NCBI GenBank assembly: GCA_026261815.1
Contig: JAMPIT010000174.1
Location: forward strand, 14,942,001 to 15,006,000
DNA: 64,000 nucleotides
Source of the DNA: Monarcha castaneiventris obscurior
Lineage: Eukaryota > Chordata > Aves > Passeriformes > Monarchidae
Direction: 5' to 3'
Position numbers and translations under genes: made by a program. The notes beneath the pieces are model-generated. The model did no database searches. It saw only the letters and a program-made list of their open reading frames with translations, and had not been told where the DNA came from. Shown here in pieces: positions 34,874 through 46,800 of this stretch (position 1 is the stretch's first letter; every line of letters begins with the position of its first letter).

Positions 34874-35060
34874 CTTCCTTCTGGCTGCCCGCGGCGCTCT
34901 GCTGCTGCAGCAAGCTCTGGCTGTAGAGGGTGGGCAGCGCGGCGGCCGCGTACTGCTGGATTCCTGAGTAGGCCTGGGTGAGCGCGTCCATCGTGCCGGC
35001 CGTGCCGTTCGTCAGGCCTGTTGCGCCGAGTCCTCCGTTCAGGGCCGCCATACCTGAGAG
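34795..35060. promoter_or_regulatory. CpG-rich island over an internal CELF2 exon
   Basis: By eye more than 20 CpG dinucleotides fall in about 265 bases (for example GGACGCGTGG, CAGCGCGGCGGCCGCG, GAGCGCGTCC, CGTGCCGGCCGTGCCG), while sequence on both sides is AT-rich and CpG-poor. It overlaps the exon at 34874-35071 and its 5' splice site. It may be an orphan island acting as an internal or antisense promoter, or simply GC-rich codon choice for Ala/Gly/Gln residues. Confidence 0.5.
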
Positions 35061-35071
35061 CATTTGAGCAA
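34874..35071 (-). CDS. CELF2: CELF2 coding exon (linker before RRM3, alternative 3' splice sites)
   Basis: The exon ends in CAGAAGGAAG|GTAAGT (34874|34873). Its start has two usable AGs 18 nt apart. GTAAAG gives an exon starting at 35071, adding the codons for VAQMLS or IAQMLS according to the upstream donor. CTCTCAG gives one starting at 35053, whose first full codon is ATG. The short form is 180 nt and encodes [20 protein letters not shown], then [20 protein letters not shown], then [19 protein letters not shown]. Both keep frame. The sequence is the C-terminal part of the divergent linker (glycine/alanine/glutamine-rich), which mediates protein interactions and splicing activity. [18 protein letters not shown] is CELF2-like; CELF1 has STGLTNGTGGTMEAL (from memory). 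It is strikingly CpG-rich compared with its neighbours. Confidence 0.96.
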
Positions 35072-35549
35072 CTTTACAAAAAACCCAACAATAGAGAAAA
35101 GAAATTGCACTTGTTCATTAGTGCTTTCCGAAAGTTGTTGGTATTATACGACACTGACAACGACAGCAGTGCATGCAGCTCGGCACTTCACCAAATGGGA
35201 CTGAGGACAAAGAAACACGACTTTGGCATCAGGATCACTTCAGCACACGGGTTGCACAGTCAAATGGACTCGCATGCAGCCTGCTACTGGCAAGTACTAC
35301 AGCTCCACGCTCCTGAGAGGCTCTCTGCTTGTCCTCCTTGACACCTGTGCTTCTGCTGTGGGTGTCTGAGGCTGGCAGTGTGGGACCTGTTTGACCTGTA
35401 TCCTTGCGAGCTGGCCACTGGAAAAAGCAGTCTGCGAGGAAACGCACTCTCTGTGACCAGGGTCTTCAGCAACAGGCCATGACCACACCATACCAGAAGT
35501 GTTTTGCTTATACAGAGTGAGCAGAGAACCCTGACTGGATTTTAAAACA

Positions 35550-35580
35550 GGTCTTTTTCAACCTAAATGATTCTATGATA
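35550..35580 (+). mobile_element. Possible CR1 3' tip
   Basis: GTCTTTTTCAACCTAAATGA followed by TTCTATGATA resembles the terminal bases of sense CR1 (a GTCCCTTCCAACC-like block, then ATTCTATGA). Only about 30 bases, so the call is tentative. Confidence 0.4.
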
Positions 35581-37066
35581 ACCCTCTGTACAATTACAGG
35601 CTTTGTCCCTTAGGCTTGTGGTAGAAAGATGGACTGCAATGCTCCTTGCTTCCACCCTCCTCCTCTAGTCACTCCAGTCACTCCACAAGAGATGAACAGC
35701 AGCACATCCAGAGTGACTAAAAATACTTTATCCAGACTAGGCATCTTTCATGAAGAAACAAAAGCATTTGTTTCTAGCCATGTTTTTCTTCACACGGGAA
35801 GCAGAGTAATTTTTTTTTTTAACTTACAGCGATTCTACATCTGATAAGTAACAGAGTAATTTAACTGGGATGGCTGTTAAAGAGGAAATTTCAGATGGGA
35901 CTGCTAGCTGTGCAGAAAATGGCATCCCTCATCTGTGCAAAGAGTGTTGGCTGCATAAGGAGTTGTACTACTCTGATTCGATGGTGGACAAACTCCTGAG
36001 TTACAGCTTCCATCCATTGCTTCTATTTCTCAGCATGGCTCCTAAATGAGTTATTTTGAAGTTAACAGTGCTAGCATGTCTTTCAGACATTCCAAAAAAG
36101 TGAATTTTCTGTTGGAAGTTGAAAGCATGGCAGGGTTCAGAGCCCTATTCATCTTCCACATGCCCAACTTGTGTCAGCCTGAGCAGTGACAGCCCATCAA
36201 GACTGAGAGTCAGGCCATGTTTTCTGCACAATAAGCTATCCCAGTTCCCAGTTTCCAGGTGAAACAGCTCACAAACAACTTAAACGGCTTAATCAGACCC
36301 CTCAAGGTACAGAAGACCAGTCACTACAAAAAAGGGGGGGGGCACCCAGAATCACCAGCAATCATTTCTTAGACACTGTGTAATGTTTCAATTGGTAAAA
36401 TGCTGGGTGAAGATGTGACTGGTTGTGTCATATTAACACCCCAAAGAGAGGAACAGTAAAGAGAAGGAGAGGGCTTAATTTCGGAGCAATAATAAGGGTT
36501 GGTATGTAAATTAGGGAAAAGTGGGGAAATTAAGCAGAGGACACTTTATAGTAAATTAATAATTAAATCTATTACACTGGGAAACAATCTTCAAGGAAGA
36601 TGGCAGAAATCTTATCACATGAGTAATTTAGAAATAGGAAGAATACTGCAGGGAATTATCCAGCATTGACAGAGGAGGATAAAGATGCTGACCCCAGTAT
36701 CCTTCCACCTCTTATGTAGATTTGAAAAGCCTATTCCTATGAGTCTCCAATAATCAGGACAATTGCTCAAGTGGCACCTTTTTGGCTCCACCAGGGTCTG
36801 TGCCAATTAAGAGAATTGTACTGCATAAATTATACCTTTTGATCTTACTATAATTTGTGTGACTAAACACTTGACAGAGATGTGATATTCTTAGCCTTTC
36901 CTTAATAAAATGTCTCACTTTGAAGACTTCTCTTTCCCCTCCACCCCACTTCAGAGCATTGCTGTACCCTGATGGGAGGTACTGGCTGCCACCGCTTTGA
37001 ACAAAACTCTCTGTCAGAGTTCAACAGACCTGGGTATTTCTTGTATCAAGGTTCCAGCTATAAAAC

Positions 37067-38134
37067 TATATTGGGTTTGTGTGGTAGTGGGGGCAATACG
37101 GGGGGTTCCTCTGAGAAGCTGCTGGAAGCCTCCCCTGGGTCCTACAGAGCCAATGCCAGATGGCTCCAAGACGGACCCACCACTGCCCAAGGCTGAGCCC
37201 ATCAGTGACAGTGGTAGCACCTCTGGGGTAACATGGTTCAGAGGGAGAAAAATCCCTGTGCAATGGCAACTGCAGCTAGAGAAGAGAGGAGTGAGAATGT
37301 GTGAGAGAAACAGCTCTGCAGACATCAAGGTCAGTGGAAAAGGAGGGGCAGGAGCTGCTCCAGGCACTGGAGATGAGATTCCCCTGCAGCCCCTGGTGCA
37401 GCCCACGGCGAGGCAGCTGTGCCCTGCAGCACAGGGGGGTCCTTGGGGAGCAGAGATCCACCTGCAGCCCTTGGAGGAGCCCACACCAGAGCAGGTGGAT
37501 GCCCAAAGAAGGCTGTGACCCCATGGGAAGGCAATGCTCCTGGCAGGACCTGTGGAGAGATGATTGCACTGGAGTAGGTTTGCTGTCAATACTTGTTACC
37601 CTGTGGGGGACCCACTCTGGAGCAGCCTGTTCCTGAAGGAAACATCATGGAACAGACCCATATTGGAGCAATTTGTGGAGTGCTGCAGCCTGTGGAAAGG
37701 GATCCACATTGAAGGAGCTGGTGAAGAACTCTCTCCTCCATGGGAGGGACCCCATGCTGGAGCAGAGGAACAGTGTGAGGAGTCCAACCCTGAGGAGAAA
37801 GGAGCTGCAGGAACAATGTGTGATGTACTGACTGCAACCCCCATTTCCCCTCCTCCTGCACCAGTGGGGGACAATAGGTGGAGAATTCAGGAATAAAGTT
37901 AAGCCTGGGAGGAAGTTAGGAGTGGGGAGAAGATGTTTTTAAGATTTGGTTTCATTTCTCATTATTCTACTCTGATTTGATTGGTAATAAATTAAACTAA
38001 TTTGCCCAAGTCAGGAGTGTTCTGTCTGTGTTGGCAGTTGGTAAGTGGTCTCTCCCTACCCTTATCTTAACTCACAAACCTTTAGTTATATTTTCTCTCC
38101 CCTACCCGGTTCAGGAACAGGAGTGATAGAGTGG
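37067..38134 (+). mobile_element. Solo LTR of avian ERVL-type endogenous retrovirus
   Basis: The block begins TATATTGGGTTTGTGTGG and runs through landmarks I recognise from a widespread avian ERVL-type LTR: CTCCAAGACGGACCCACCAC, GGCTGAGCCCATCAGTGACA, CTGGCAGGACCTGTGGAGAG, repeated 'CCC(A/T)TGG...GGACCCA' modules, AAGATTTGGTTTCATTTCTC, ATTGGTAATAAATTAAACTA and a terminal GGAGTGATAGAGTGGCA. It includes a poly(A) signal at 37986-37991. No gag, pol or env sequence flanks it, so it is a solo LTR. The last few dozen bases of the usual 3' end seem missing. It lies antisense to CELF2 inside an intron. The 191- and 173-codon open frames here are in LTR sequence and are not genes. No clear target-site duplication was found. 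Confidence 0.8.
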
Positions 38135-38889
38135 CATTCAAAATATTCTAATAACAGGAATAATAACAACAATATCAACACTAATTTTTATAATAAAGGA
38201 TGTATTACATACAATATATTAGATATTAGATATTACTACTAATAATAATTTGATCCTGAGGCCACTTAGTCTGCTCTGATGTTTTTGAACTTAGGTTTGT
38301 CACTGCTTGCATGGGTGTACACACAGGACTGGTTAAAGTAAAGGCTCCTGATAAAGCAGCTTGTATCTCTCTTTTTATTAGAGTGTTGAAATAACTTGAT
38401 AACAGAGGTAGCATTAGGATATCATGTTATCTTTCATGAGTCATCAGCCTATTAGATAAACATGCTTTGTGTTGCAGTGGGCAGCATCCTCCCCCTCCTT
38501 TCCCCTGGAATCAATAGCACCTTCCCACCAAGCAATTCCAGATCAGCCATCAGCCAGACACGCTGGCCCACGGCACTGCTCCTGGGAAGGGCACAGCTAC
38601 TGCTGCCACAGCCCACGTGTGGCACACACCTCCCTCCTGAGCAACACAGAGCTGCAGAGAGCACCCGACACTTTCTCTGTTCTTATATTTTTATGAAATC
38701 TGCAAGCCCCAGCTGCTGTTACACATCTTTGCCACCTCTTTATTATCTCTACCAATGCACCTCAGTCTCACACTGAACTCTGGTCCCTTCCTCCCTTCTG
38801 TGAAATAACCTTTTGGAGCCTCTCATCTATGGCCTTCTACTTTTCTGAGTGTCTCTACATAATACAGAAGCAACAAAGCTTGGCAAGTC

Positions 38890-39040
38890 TAAAGGTCTCT
38901 CAAAGTGCTTTTCAAGCACCTTCAAATCTGTCATGAATAGTTTTATCTCTGTTTTACAGATGTAAATAAGGGGGCAGAAAGGCTAAGCGACTGCCCTGGG
39001 ATCACACACAAATATTGTGCCATGGCTGTCCAGTATCCTG
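38890..39040 (-). mobile_element. MIR/CORE-SINE-like remnant
   Basis: The plus strand reads CAAAGTGCTTTTCAAGCACC, then a degenerate TCTGTTTTACAGATGTAAAT, then GGCTAAGCGACTGCCCTGGG and ATCACACACAAATA. This is the order seen in antisense MIR-type SINEs: an AAGTGCTT-like block, CATTTTACAGATGAGG, GGTTAAGTGACTTGCCCAAG, then GTCACACAG. The element is therefore in CELF2-sense orientation. It is strongly diverged, as expected of a repeat predating the bird-mammal split. Confidence 0.55.
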
Positions 39041-41751
39041 AAAGTATGGTCTTCCTTCTTAATTGCAAATAATCGCTTCCTGCCTCTTTAGTAATTTTTC
39101 CTCATAATTCATAATTATTTTTGTTACATAGAATTCTTAAATTCTGCTCAAAGCAGACAGTCTGATGTTTTGCCATTTAAAGTTTTAGGTGCTTCAAGAA
39201 CAACCAAGAGAAGACTGAATCCCCACACTTAGGTACAATTGCTGCCAAAACCTTGGAGACAGTTAAACTTACCATACTCCAGTTTATTTAAGGACTCCAG
39301 ATACCTTTTCAAAATGCTTCTCTCTACAAGGACAGCACTATCAGGCTCCAGAGTCCAGTTTCTTTTCACAGACCCAGACAAGATGGAGAAAACAGATAAA
39401 AGTCTTCTACTGAGCTCAGCATGGAAGACATTCTCCATGTGATTCTCACATGCAGAGCAGGACGTGGCTTAGGCAAAAGAGCATCTCTTTGAACCTCTAC
39501 TTAAATCAATGCCCAAACCCAGTGCCACCTTCTGATTAATTTTTGGGTTAAGCTCTGCTTGACTTGTGCTTTGGATTTTCTAATTCCCCAATTAGATGCA
39601 TGTCACTCAATTCCCAATTTGCTGCACAGTTACTTCAGGAATGTCCATGTCTAGTGAATATTTTTTACTAGCCTGCTTATGACCATGGCATAAACCATAT
39701 CAGTGTTAAATATCAGACTTACTAAATGTGAGGTTTCCCAAAGGCAATCTCCCAGGTGGGTTTGAGTGTGAATGACTGAATCAGACATGGTCGTCATGAA
39801 AAACCTCAGTTTGTCATTAAAATAGGCAGGGAAAGTTATTGTAATTTGAGCAATGCTTCACTATCATCAGCATCACAAGTACCAGAAAGTGATAATCAGT
39901 GTCACCCTTTTGAGAGAAACAGTGTCCTAATGCTGACCTGTGTCACGGGGGAGCAGTTTCCCCTCTTTAGCTCTCTCTCATGTATGTGTATACATAGACA
40001 GACATACCCACACACATTTTGTAAGCACTATACACATATCCATAAAAACATCTATGAAGAAGAGTTGGGACTGCAGTCACTGTCGGTACAAGTCCATGGA
40101 AGCAATGGTGACTTAAAACAAACTGAAATTTGGTACCAGATTGTGAATACATCATTAATACTTCAAATGACACATGCAGATAAGTTTCCACACACATCAC
40201 CTCAAAATACTTGCTGAGAAAATGCAAACTCTTTACTTGCAGCCTAGCAAGGAGTGCTGAAAGGAGTGCAACAGAAGGGTTCCCATGTAAAGAGCTCACA
40301 GGATTCACTGTTGCTTGGTCTTGATGAAGGGGTACATTATGTTGGAGTGCTCCAGTGTGTCTGGGCTCTTAGTACTTGTGGAAGGGGAGGAGTGGGATGC
40401 CATATTTTGCTCTTGATATTATGACCTTTTATAAACCAAGTGAAGCACAATGACTGTTAATCAGAAAGGATATTTAATGATTTCTTACTCATGACAGGGT
40501 AGCTCTTGCTACAAGAGCTCATGAGAGGAGAGGAGGTAAGTTAGCTTTCCATGCACACCATGTCCAGTGGCTTGCTTTGACACTAATGGAATAATAAGAA
40601 AGCAAACTAACATCTGCCATTTTGGGACCTAATACTCACTTTTCCTCAGCTGTCCTTGAGCTGTATTTACAAAGAGGTTATTTTGTGTGAAATGCACATG
40701 TCCTTGCCAGAAACAAGTCCTGTTTTACACGAGACCCCATGCAACCATTCAACATTGCTACATGGACATCCATAAGCCCCCTTCCTTCCCAGCTCCCAAC
40801 AATGCCAACCAGAGATCACAGAACAAAAAGATTGGGTGAGCAGCCAAGTAACAGTGACAGAAAGGACATCATGCAGAGCATCAGAGTGAGCAAGAGATAC
40901 TGAGGAGGACATCCATTCCTGAGGGTGCATTATGATGGGTCATGGACTGGCAATGACCAAATAGATTCCTTGCATTGCAAAAGGAAATGCAAGGAGCAAC
41001 AGCAGCTTGCAGAAAAAAAAGAAGGAGGGGGAAAAATGCAGCTGGGAAAATATCTTCCATTACAGGCAAAGGTGAAGTCATCATAGCAGAAACAATTAAA
41101 AAAAAATCCTTCTTCTTCAAGAAAATCTTGACAAAGGCTAAGAACAAGGAAGCATATTCTAACAACTACTGGCATCTACTTAGCTGGAGATGTCAGGGTT
41201 TGTTAAGATGTCATAGGATAGGTGTGTGTGCTCTGGCATTACAGGTGACTGACTGCATATTCTCCTATAATTGCTAATTAAAAACCAAAGACTTGCCTTC
41301 ATTTTTAAAGCATGTTGCTCTCAAGTCAATTAGATAATTCTTACAGACATTTTAAAGGACTGCCTCCATGGCAAACATCTTTCTTAGCACTCCTTTTCTA
41401 AGTGAGGTTTTTTTACATTGGGGTGATACACCTGTTGTCAGACTCCCGCAATGAAAATGGAGCCTCTCCTATAACCTAGACAACCCAAATCCCTGGTGAC
41501 AATTCTTTTACCTTCCAAATGCACTGCAAGAAGAGGAGTCTTTATGCAGGGGCCCAAGGAAATTCACTTTGCAGAGCCAACTGTGTGAAACTAAAAGACT
41601 CCAGAACCACGTATGTACCATGAATGGAACTGGATCAATGTGACCCCCTTATTTGGTGTAGAGATTAAAGATCATATTATCACTTTACAATTGGTAATTT
41701 TTGGGGCATGATTATTGGGGAAGGCTGTCCACCACAGCAATAAATACTCAC

Positions 41752-41883
41752 TGTTTACGGTACCTGCTAGTGCATTAATATTATTCAGTCCAACAGTGGC
41801 TCCAGCCAGTCCTTGGAGAGTACCCAGAGAAGTCAAAGAATTCATGGCCGCACCAGCTGTGGAATTAGCAGTTGATGCAGCCA
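41752..41883 (-). CDS. CELF2: CELF2 coding exon (linker, alternative 5' splice sites)
   Basis: The exon follows CCTTTCAG and starts with the last two bases of a valine codon. It encodes VAASTANSTAGAAMNSLTSL, then GTLQGLAGATVGLNNINALA. Two donors lie 12 nt apart. GCAG|GTACCG ends the exon at 41764 (120 nt). AACA|GTGAGT ends it at 41752 (132 nt), adding G-T-V-N. The weaker GTACCG donor pairs naturally with the 35071 acceptor (ALA-VAQMLS-G). The strong GTGAGT donor pairs with the 35053 acceptor (ALAGTVNS-MAAL). From memory, mammalian CELF2 isoforms differ here in the same way (GTIN versus VAQMLS). The exon is in the serine/threonine/alanine-rich divergent linker. The run STANS replaces the mammalian STPNS. 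Confidence 0.95.
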
Positions 41884-44800
41884 CTGAAAGGAAAAAAAAA
41901 AAACAAAGCAAAATTAAGGCCATAGTTTGTTTATTTTATTTAATCACAGAACAGCTTACAATAATGTGGAGCACAACAACAGGGCTACTTGCAAGGAGGA
42001 GGAAAAAGAAAATGAGACCAAAAACACCAACCTTGTTCAAGACATTAATAGTGTGATTGTTCATGGAAAGTGTTGATGAATCTAGAACTGCAAATACTAG
42101 ATCATAAAATTCAGTACTGTGCTATTATTTGCAAATATAATACCAAACCAGTATGCGTAGGATCAGACACGTTCTCAAAAGTTTGTCAATCAACCTAGCA
42201 ACCCAGGCTGATCAGCTAACCAGGCTTTTGGTATTTTGCCACACACCTCAAAGCCCATCAATGAACAAACGAGAATTACTCAGTAATTTTGTCATACAAC
42301 AGCTGAATGTTCTGGGCCCCAAATGTTCTAGGAGTAAGTTTAATTACTCTGAGTGAAGACACTATGCTCTAGGCAATTGTATGAACTTCATTTAAAGACC
42401 TGAAGATCAGAATGACCAGGCAAATACAAAATGTAACTACCATCCATTTTATTGCAGGCTTTTATCCTGGCCTTTGTACATAGCTAGTCATGTATATGCA
42501 CCCCTATGATACTGTATGTATCCCCAAAAGCTGTGCCAGAGGGGAAAGGGTGGAGAAAATGTCCTTGATGCTACAATGTCAAGGGAATGATGAAGGTGGG
42601 TGAGATGAATCCATCTAAATTACGTGTTTAGGGAGAGAAAGAGACTCACTCTTGTCATAAGAAAGTAATAAAGACTCATCATTTGGGATAGGTTGGGTGA
42701 ACTAGAAATACCTGTCTGTCTCACAGAAGGGCCTTGAATAACCAGTGTAGATCGAACATTTAACTCACAGGTAGGTAAAGTTATACCAGATGAATCACTC
42801 TCATAAAAGCTACAGAAGCAATTAAGTTTTTAGCTTGTCTCCTGAGCCCTACTTTCGTGTATCAGTCATAAAGCCTTCCTTTTTTTTTCTGTTATAAAAT
42901 TCCATTATTTTATGAAAAGTGAACATTTAAAGTCGGAGTTTTGTTGATGATGTATGGGAGGCACATCATGTCTACACCATGCTTTTTTTGCTCCTATTCA
43001 TTACCAGCTATGAAATGGTTAAGACCACTTTTATCTTGATGCTTTTTTGGGCTGTCAAACACATCAGATTATTCAGTGAACCCTCAAGAAAGTGAAGTCT
43101 CTAGAGCTGACAGGATCCAGTAAGGAAAGTAGGAGGTAACTTTTTCACTCTATGGGTAAACCTTGAAGCTCTAACCTACAAATAACCTGCCTTTGCAACA
43201 TTAAGACCCACCAAAGGCAAACTTTCAGACTCTTGGGGCCTCAAAGTACAAAGAACACTCTTGCTGTGGGGGAAGAGAGATTTCCAGACTCTGTTATGCA
43301 TTCCTTGTGTCTTAGCATCTGCGATGTTCACTTGAATAATTTTATATGTTGCAAATAGAAGCAGCTTTGATTATTCAGTCTGTCCCCACAAAGCAATAAG
43401 AATCCAATAATGTCTTTGATTAAAAAAAGTAATAAAAAACAAGTAAAAACCCCCACTTTTGTCAGATAATGTGGGCACCCTCAGAAAGATAGGAAAAAAA
43501 TAAAGTGAATTCCCTTTAACCAACACTGGTCTGTGTTTCTGTCCACGTTCATTAGCAAATAATTTAAATGAAGTCTATAAAACTCAGATCTGAAGGATCT
43601 GATTGGTTTTGACTGGACTAAATTCCATCCATTTTCTGTTTCAGAGGATCATTACCATTTTCTCTTGAGGAAACATATATTTAAGAAATGAGAGAAATGG
43701 GGACTAGGAAACTGCCTGCAGATTACATTAAAGCTGGGGGCAAATAACTCCTGTGAACAAGAGCTATATGCTTATGGATTGCCAACACATCTGTTGGAGG
43801 AGGCAAAAAAAAAAATCTGCTTAAAACCTTCCCTCTTGTGCAGCCCACAGTGAACTGTGGGGGCTCTTACCATTGGCTGCTCAAACACATGTTCCAGGGA
43901 TGGTCAGTATCTGGGGCCAACATCTCTTTTCTTCTTTTTTTGGTATGAAGTTTCTCTATTCCCTCAGACAAATAAAGAGCAGGTGCCTCAGTGCTTCTGC
44001 CATTTGAAGCTGCAATGCAGATTATCTAGTTTGCCTGAATAAAGACTTGGCACATACTCACTGTATAATACTAGTTGCAGCCCTAAAGCAGCTAAGGAAC
44101 CAGTGTTATGTTGTTGTGGTGTTTCTTCTGCTTCTGCCTCACAGATGCAGTGGGACAATGCTCTTTCCTCTTTGGCTTCATATTTCTTTGAGGAGAAAGA
44201 GACTGAACACATTGTGTGGTTTCCACTATCTTATTGAACAGGGGGTGAACAGAAATGAAGGGACCTCCTTTTTTTTTAGGGTGCTTGGAGAGATCAAGCA
44301 CCTTCTGCATGAAGTTTCCTGAGACACTCCACACTAATTGATTGAGACCTGCATCTCTGAAATGAAGACAGTGGTGAGCTAAAATATTACCATAAAAGGG
44401 CTACAAAAGGTCCAAGATATTAAGAGGTGAAAATTTCTAACAAAATGCTATATAAAACCAACAGAAGAAACAATGGTGTGCCTTGTCCCCAAAACTAAAG
44501 GAAGATGAAATAAAAGTTAAAAGGTCCTACAAGACAAGTGTGACGGCTTAGATCAGCTGAAAGTTTTACTTCATGTGCTCCCAGAATACATTGAAATCCA
44601 TCTAGAGACAAGGACTATGCTTCTCCTGTCCTTTACCATTTTATAGTTCCTTTCAACTAAAAAATTGTAACATATATTAAACTGAAGGGAAAGAAGAAAA
44701 ATCACATGCCTTGTGGTAACAGCAAATGACTGCACTACTTTGGGGAACCTGTATAACTCTCTTGTGTCAGCAAAACTCTCAGGCTCCACAAATGCTCAGA

Positions 44801-44999
44801 GTAATGGCAAAGGAAGAATAACTCACTGTCAGAATACTTTCTATATTTATGTCTTTTAGTTGTCCAGAAGACAAAAATAGATTGGCTAACTACATAATTT
44901 ATAAATTGGGTTTTACAGGTTCCTCTGACACCAAATAAATGAAAAAATATAAATATTAAAAAAATTCACAACTCCCTCCAGCCTCTGCACCAGAACATT

Positions 45000-45335
45000 C
45001 ACAGAATCACAGAATATCCTGAGTTGGAAGGGATCCACAATGATCACTGAGTCCAGCTCCTGGCCCTGCACAGGACCATCCCCAAGCATCCCACCATGTG
45101 CCTGAGACCATTGTTCAAATGCTTCTTGAACTCTGTCAGGCTCAGTGCTGTGACCACTTCCCTGGGGAGCCTGTTCCAGAGCCCAGCTACCCTCTGGGTG
45201 AAGAACCTCTCTCTAATATCAAACCTAAGCCTCCCCTGGCACAACTTCAGGCCATTCCTAGGGGTCCTGTCACCAGTCACCACGGAGAACAGATCAGTGC
45301 CTGCCCCTCCTCTTACTGTCCTTCCTACATTTAAC
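45000..45335 (-). mobile_element. CR1 LINE with the ORF2 C-terminal end still open
   Basis: The plus strand opens CACAGAATCACAGAATATCC and continues with GAGTTGGAAGGGATCCACAA, the reverse complement of the CR1 3' end. On the minus strand, 45283-45044 is an uninterrupted 79-codon frame containing RFDIRERFFTQRVAGLWNRL and PREVVTALSLTEFKKHL. This is the typical C-terminus of CR1 reverse-transcriptase ORF2 (F-x-x-R-V-x-x-x-WN-x-LP-x-x-VV). It is only the last part of the protein. The copy is 5'-truncated and cannot be active. It is in the same orientation as CELF2, less diverged than most copies in the window and therefore probably younger. Confidence 0.9.
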
Positions 45336-46361
45336 TGATGACATTTTCTCTATCAGGTTCAAGCTTCAAGCCAAGAAACTTTGCCTTTGGTTAATATATT
45401 CTTTGACAGAGTTCTCTTTGATACAGAGAAGACATTTTTATTTGGAGTAGTTGCTCCACACAATACAGATACTTGTGTTTAACTAGAAATGTTGCACTCA
45501 TGGAGATTTTTAAGGCTGGATGCAGCTGGCATTTTCAAATGTTCTCAAAACATTTACTTCTGCCTGTAAATGGTTATAACACCTTTTAGGTCAGTGATTT
45601 TTTTTTTTTAAACAGAAATATGAACTAGCAATGAGCCATTTCTCTTTTAAATTTTAATTTAAATAACACTTCAACACAATTCCTAAAAACTATGCCAACC
45701 TAGAAAAACAACAGGAATTAGCATAGAAACTTCTGGCCATTCTTTTGGCTAGCTTATGTCAATAGAGTCATAATGATTTACATCATCTGGATTTGCCTCA
45801 GGTGGAAAACTAAATTCAGGATAACAGCATCTAGGAAAGGCAATGATGTGTAAATATTTCTTTGGCTTTGCTACACACACTGTGGATGGAATTAATTTCC
45901 CCACCTTTGGCAGCCTCCCTGTTAGTTTAAGCTAGTCTAGTAAAAACTAGACTGTCTCTGAGATTTAAAGACCTTCAATTCAGACACCCTACCTTTAGAT
46001 TTCTATTTCAGGTTGGGCTGAATTGCCCTAAAGAGCATGCAGATGAGCTCAACTACCAGATGCTACTGATGCCTTTCCCAGTTTTCCCTCAAACTTCTTG
46101 TGCTGCTCTGGATAAAGCAATTGCTATGATTTTTGTTGCAAGACTTTCTGTTTCTTTACAGTTGCTGCTTGTCTCTTAGAAAGGTGAATCTTGGAGGCAC
46201 AGGCACATTTTTGTCAGGCCTATTCATTTCCTGCACCTCAGACCAAGGAGTGCCCTCAGTAGAGCTTCTTGGTATGCTGAAACCACAGACCTATGTTTGC
46301 CTGTAGTACAGCCTTGGGCAAATCCCACCCCTCTCATGCCTCAGGGTCATTTTATAAAATG

Positions 46362-46800
46362 AATCATAGAATCAGAGAATGGTTCAAGTTGGAAGGCATC
46401 TTTAAAGATGAGCAGTGAGCGTTCTGCAACTAGATCAGATTGCTCAAAGCCCCGTTCCAACCTGACCATGACTGTTACATGGATGCAGCATCCACCACCT
46501 CTCTGGGCAACCTGTGCCAGTGTCTCACCACCCTCAAAACAAAAACTTCTTCCTTGTATATAGTCTAAATCTACCCTCTTTTAGTATAAAAGCATCGCCC
46601 TGTGTCCTATTTCTACAGACCCTGCTAAAAGGTTTGTCGTGATCTTTCTTGCAGGCCCACTTTAAGTACTGAAAGGCTGCAATAGTCTCCCAAGAGCCTT
46701 CTCTTCTCCAGGCTGAACAACCCCAACTCCCTCAGCCTTTCCTCACAGGAGAAGTGCTGCAGCCCTCTGATCATCTTCAGGAATCCTCTTCCCTCAGAGG
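46362..46800 (-). mobile_element. CR1 LINE fragment
   Basis: The plus strand has AATCATAGAATCAGAGAATG, GGTTCAAGTTGGAAGGCATC, then GATTGCTCAAAGCCCCGTTC, CATCCACCACCTCTCTGGGC, CAACCTGTGCCAGTGTCTCA and CTTCTCCAGGCTGAACAACC. These are the antisense CR1 landmarks in correct order. The coding part (minus strand) is broken. Confidence 0.93.

Larger units (their letters stand above)
35072..41751 (-). other. CELF2: CELF2 intron with an LTR and a SINE remnant
   Basis: A 6.7-kb intron with alternative 5' splice sites at 41763 (GTACCG) and 41751 (GTGAGT) and alternative 3' sites at 35072 and 35054. It contains a short CR1 tip near 35550, the LTR at 37067-38134 and a MIR-like remnant near 38890-39040. 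Nothing else was recognised. Confidence 0.85.

Noticed and set aside
37014..37589. 191-codon minus-strand and 173-codon plus-strand open frames
   Set aside because: Both overlap GC-rich modules of the LTR at 37067-38134. There is no protein-family character and no splice or promoter support.
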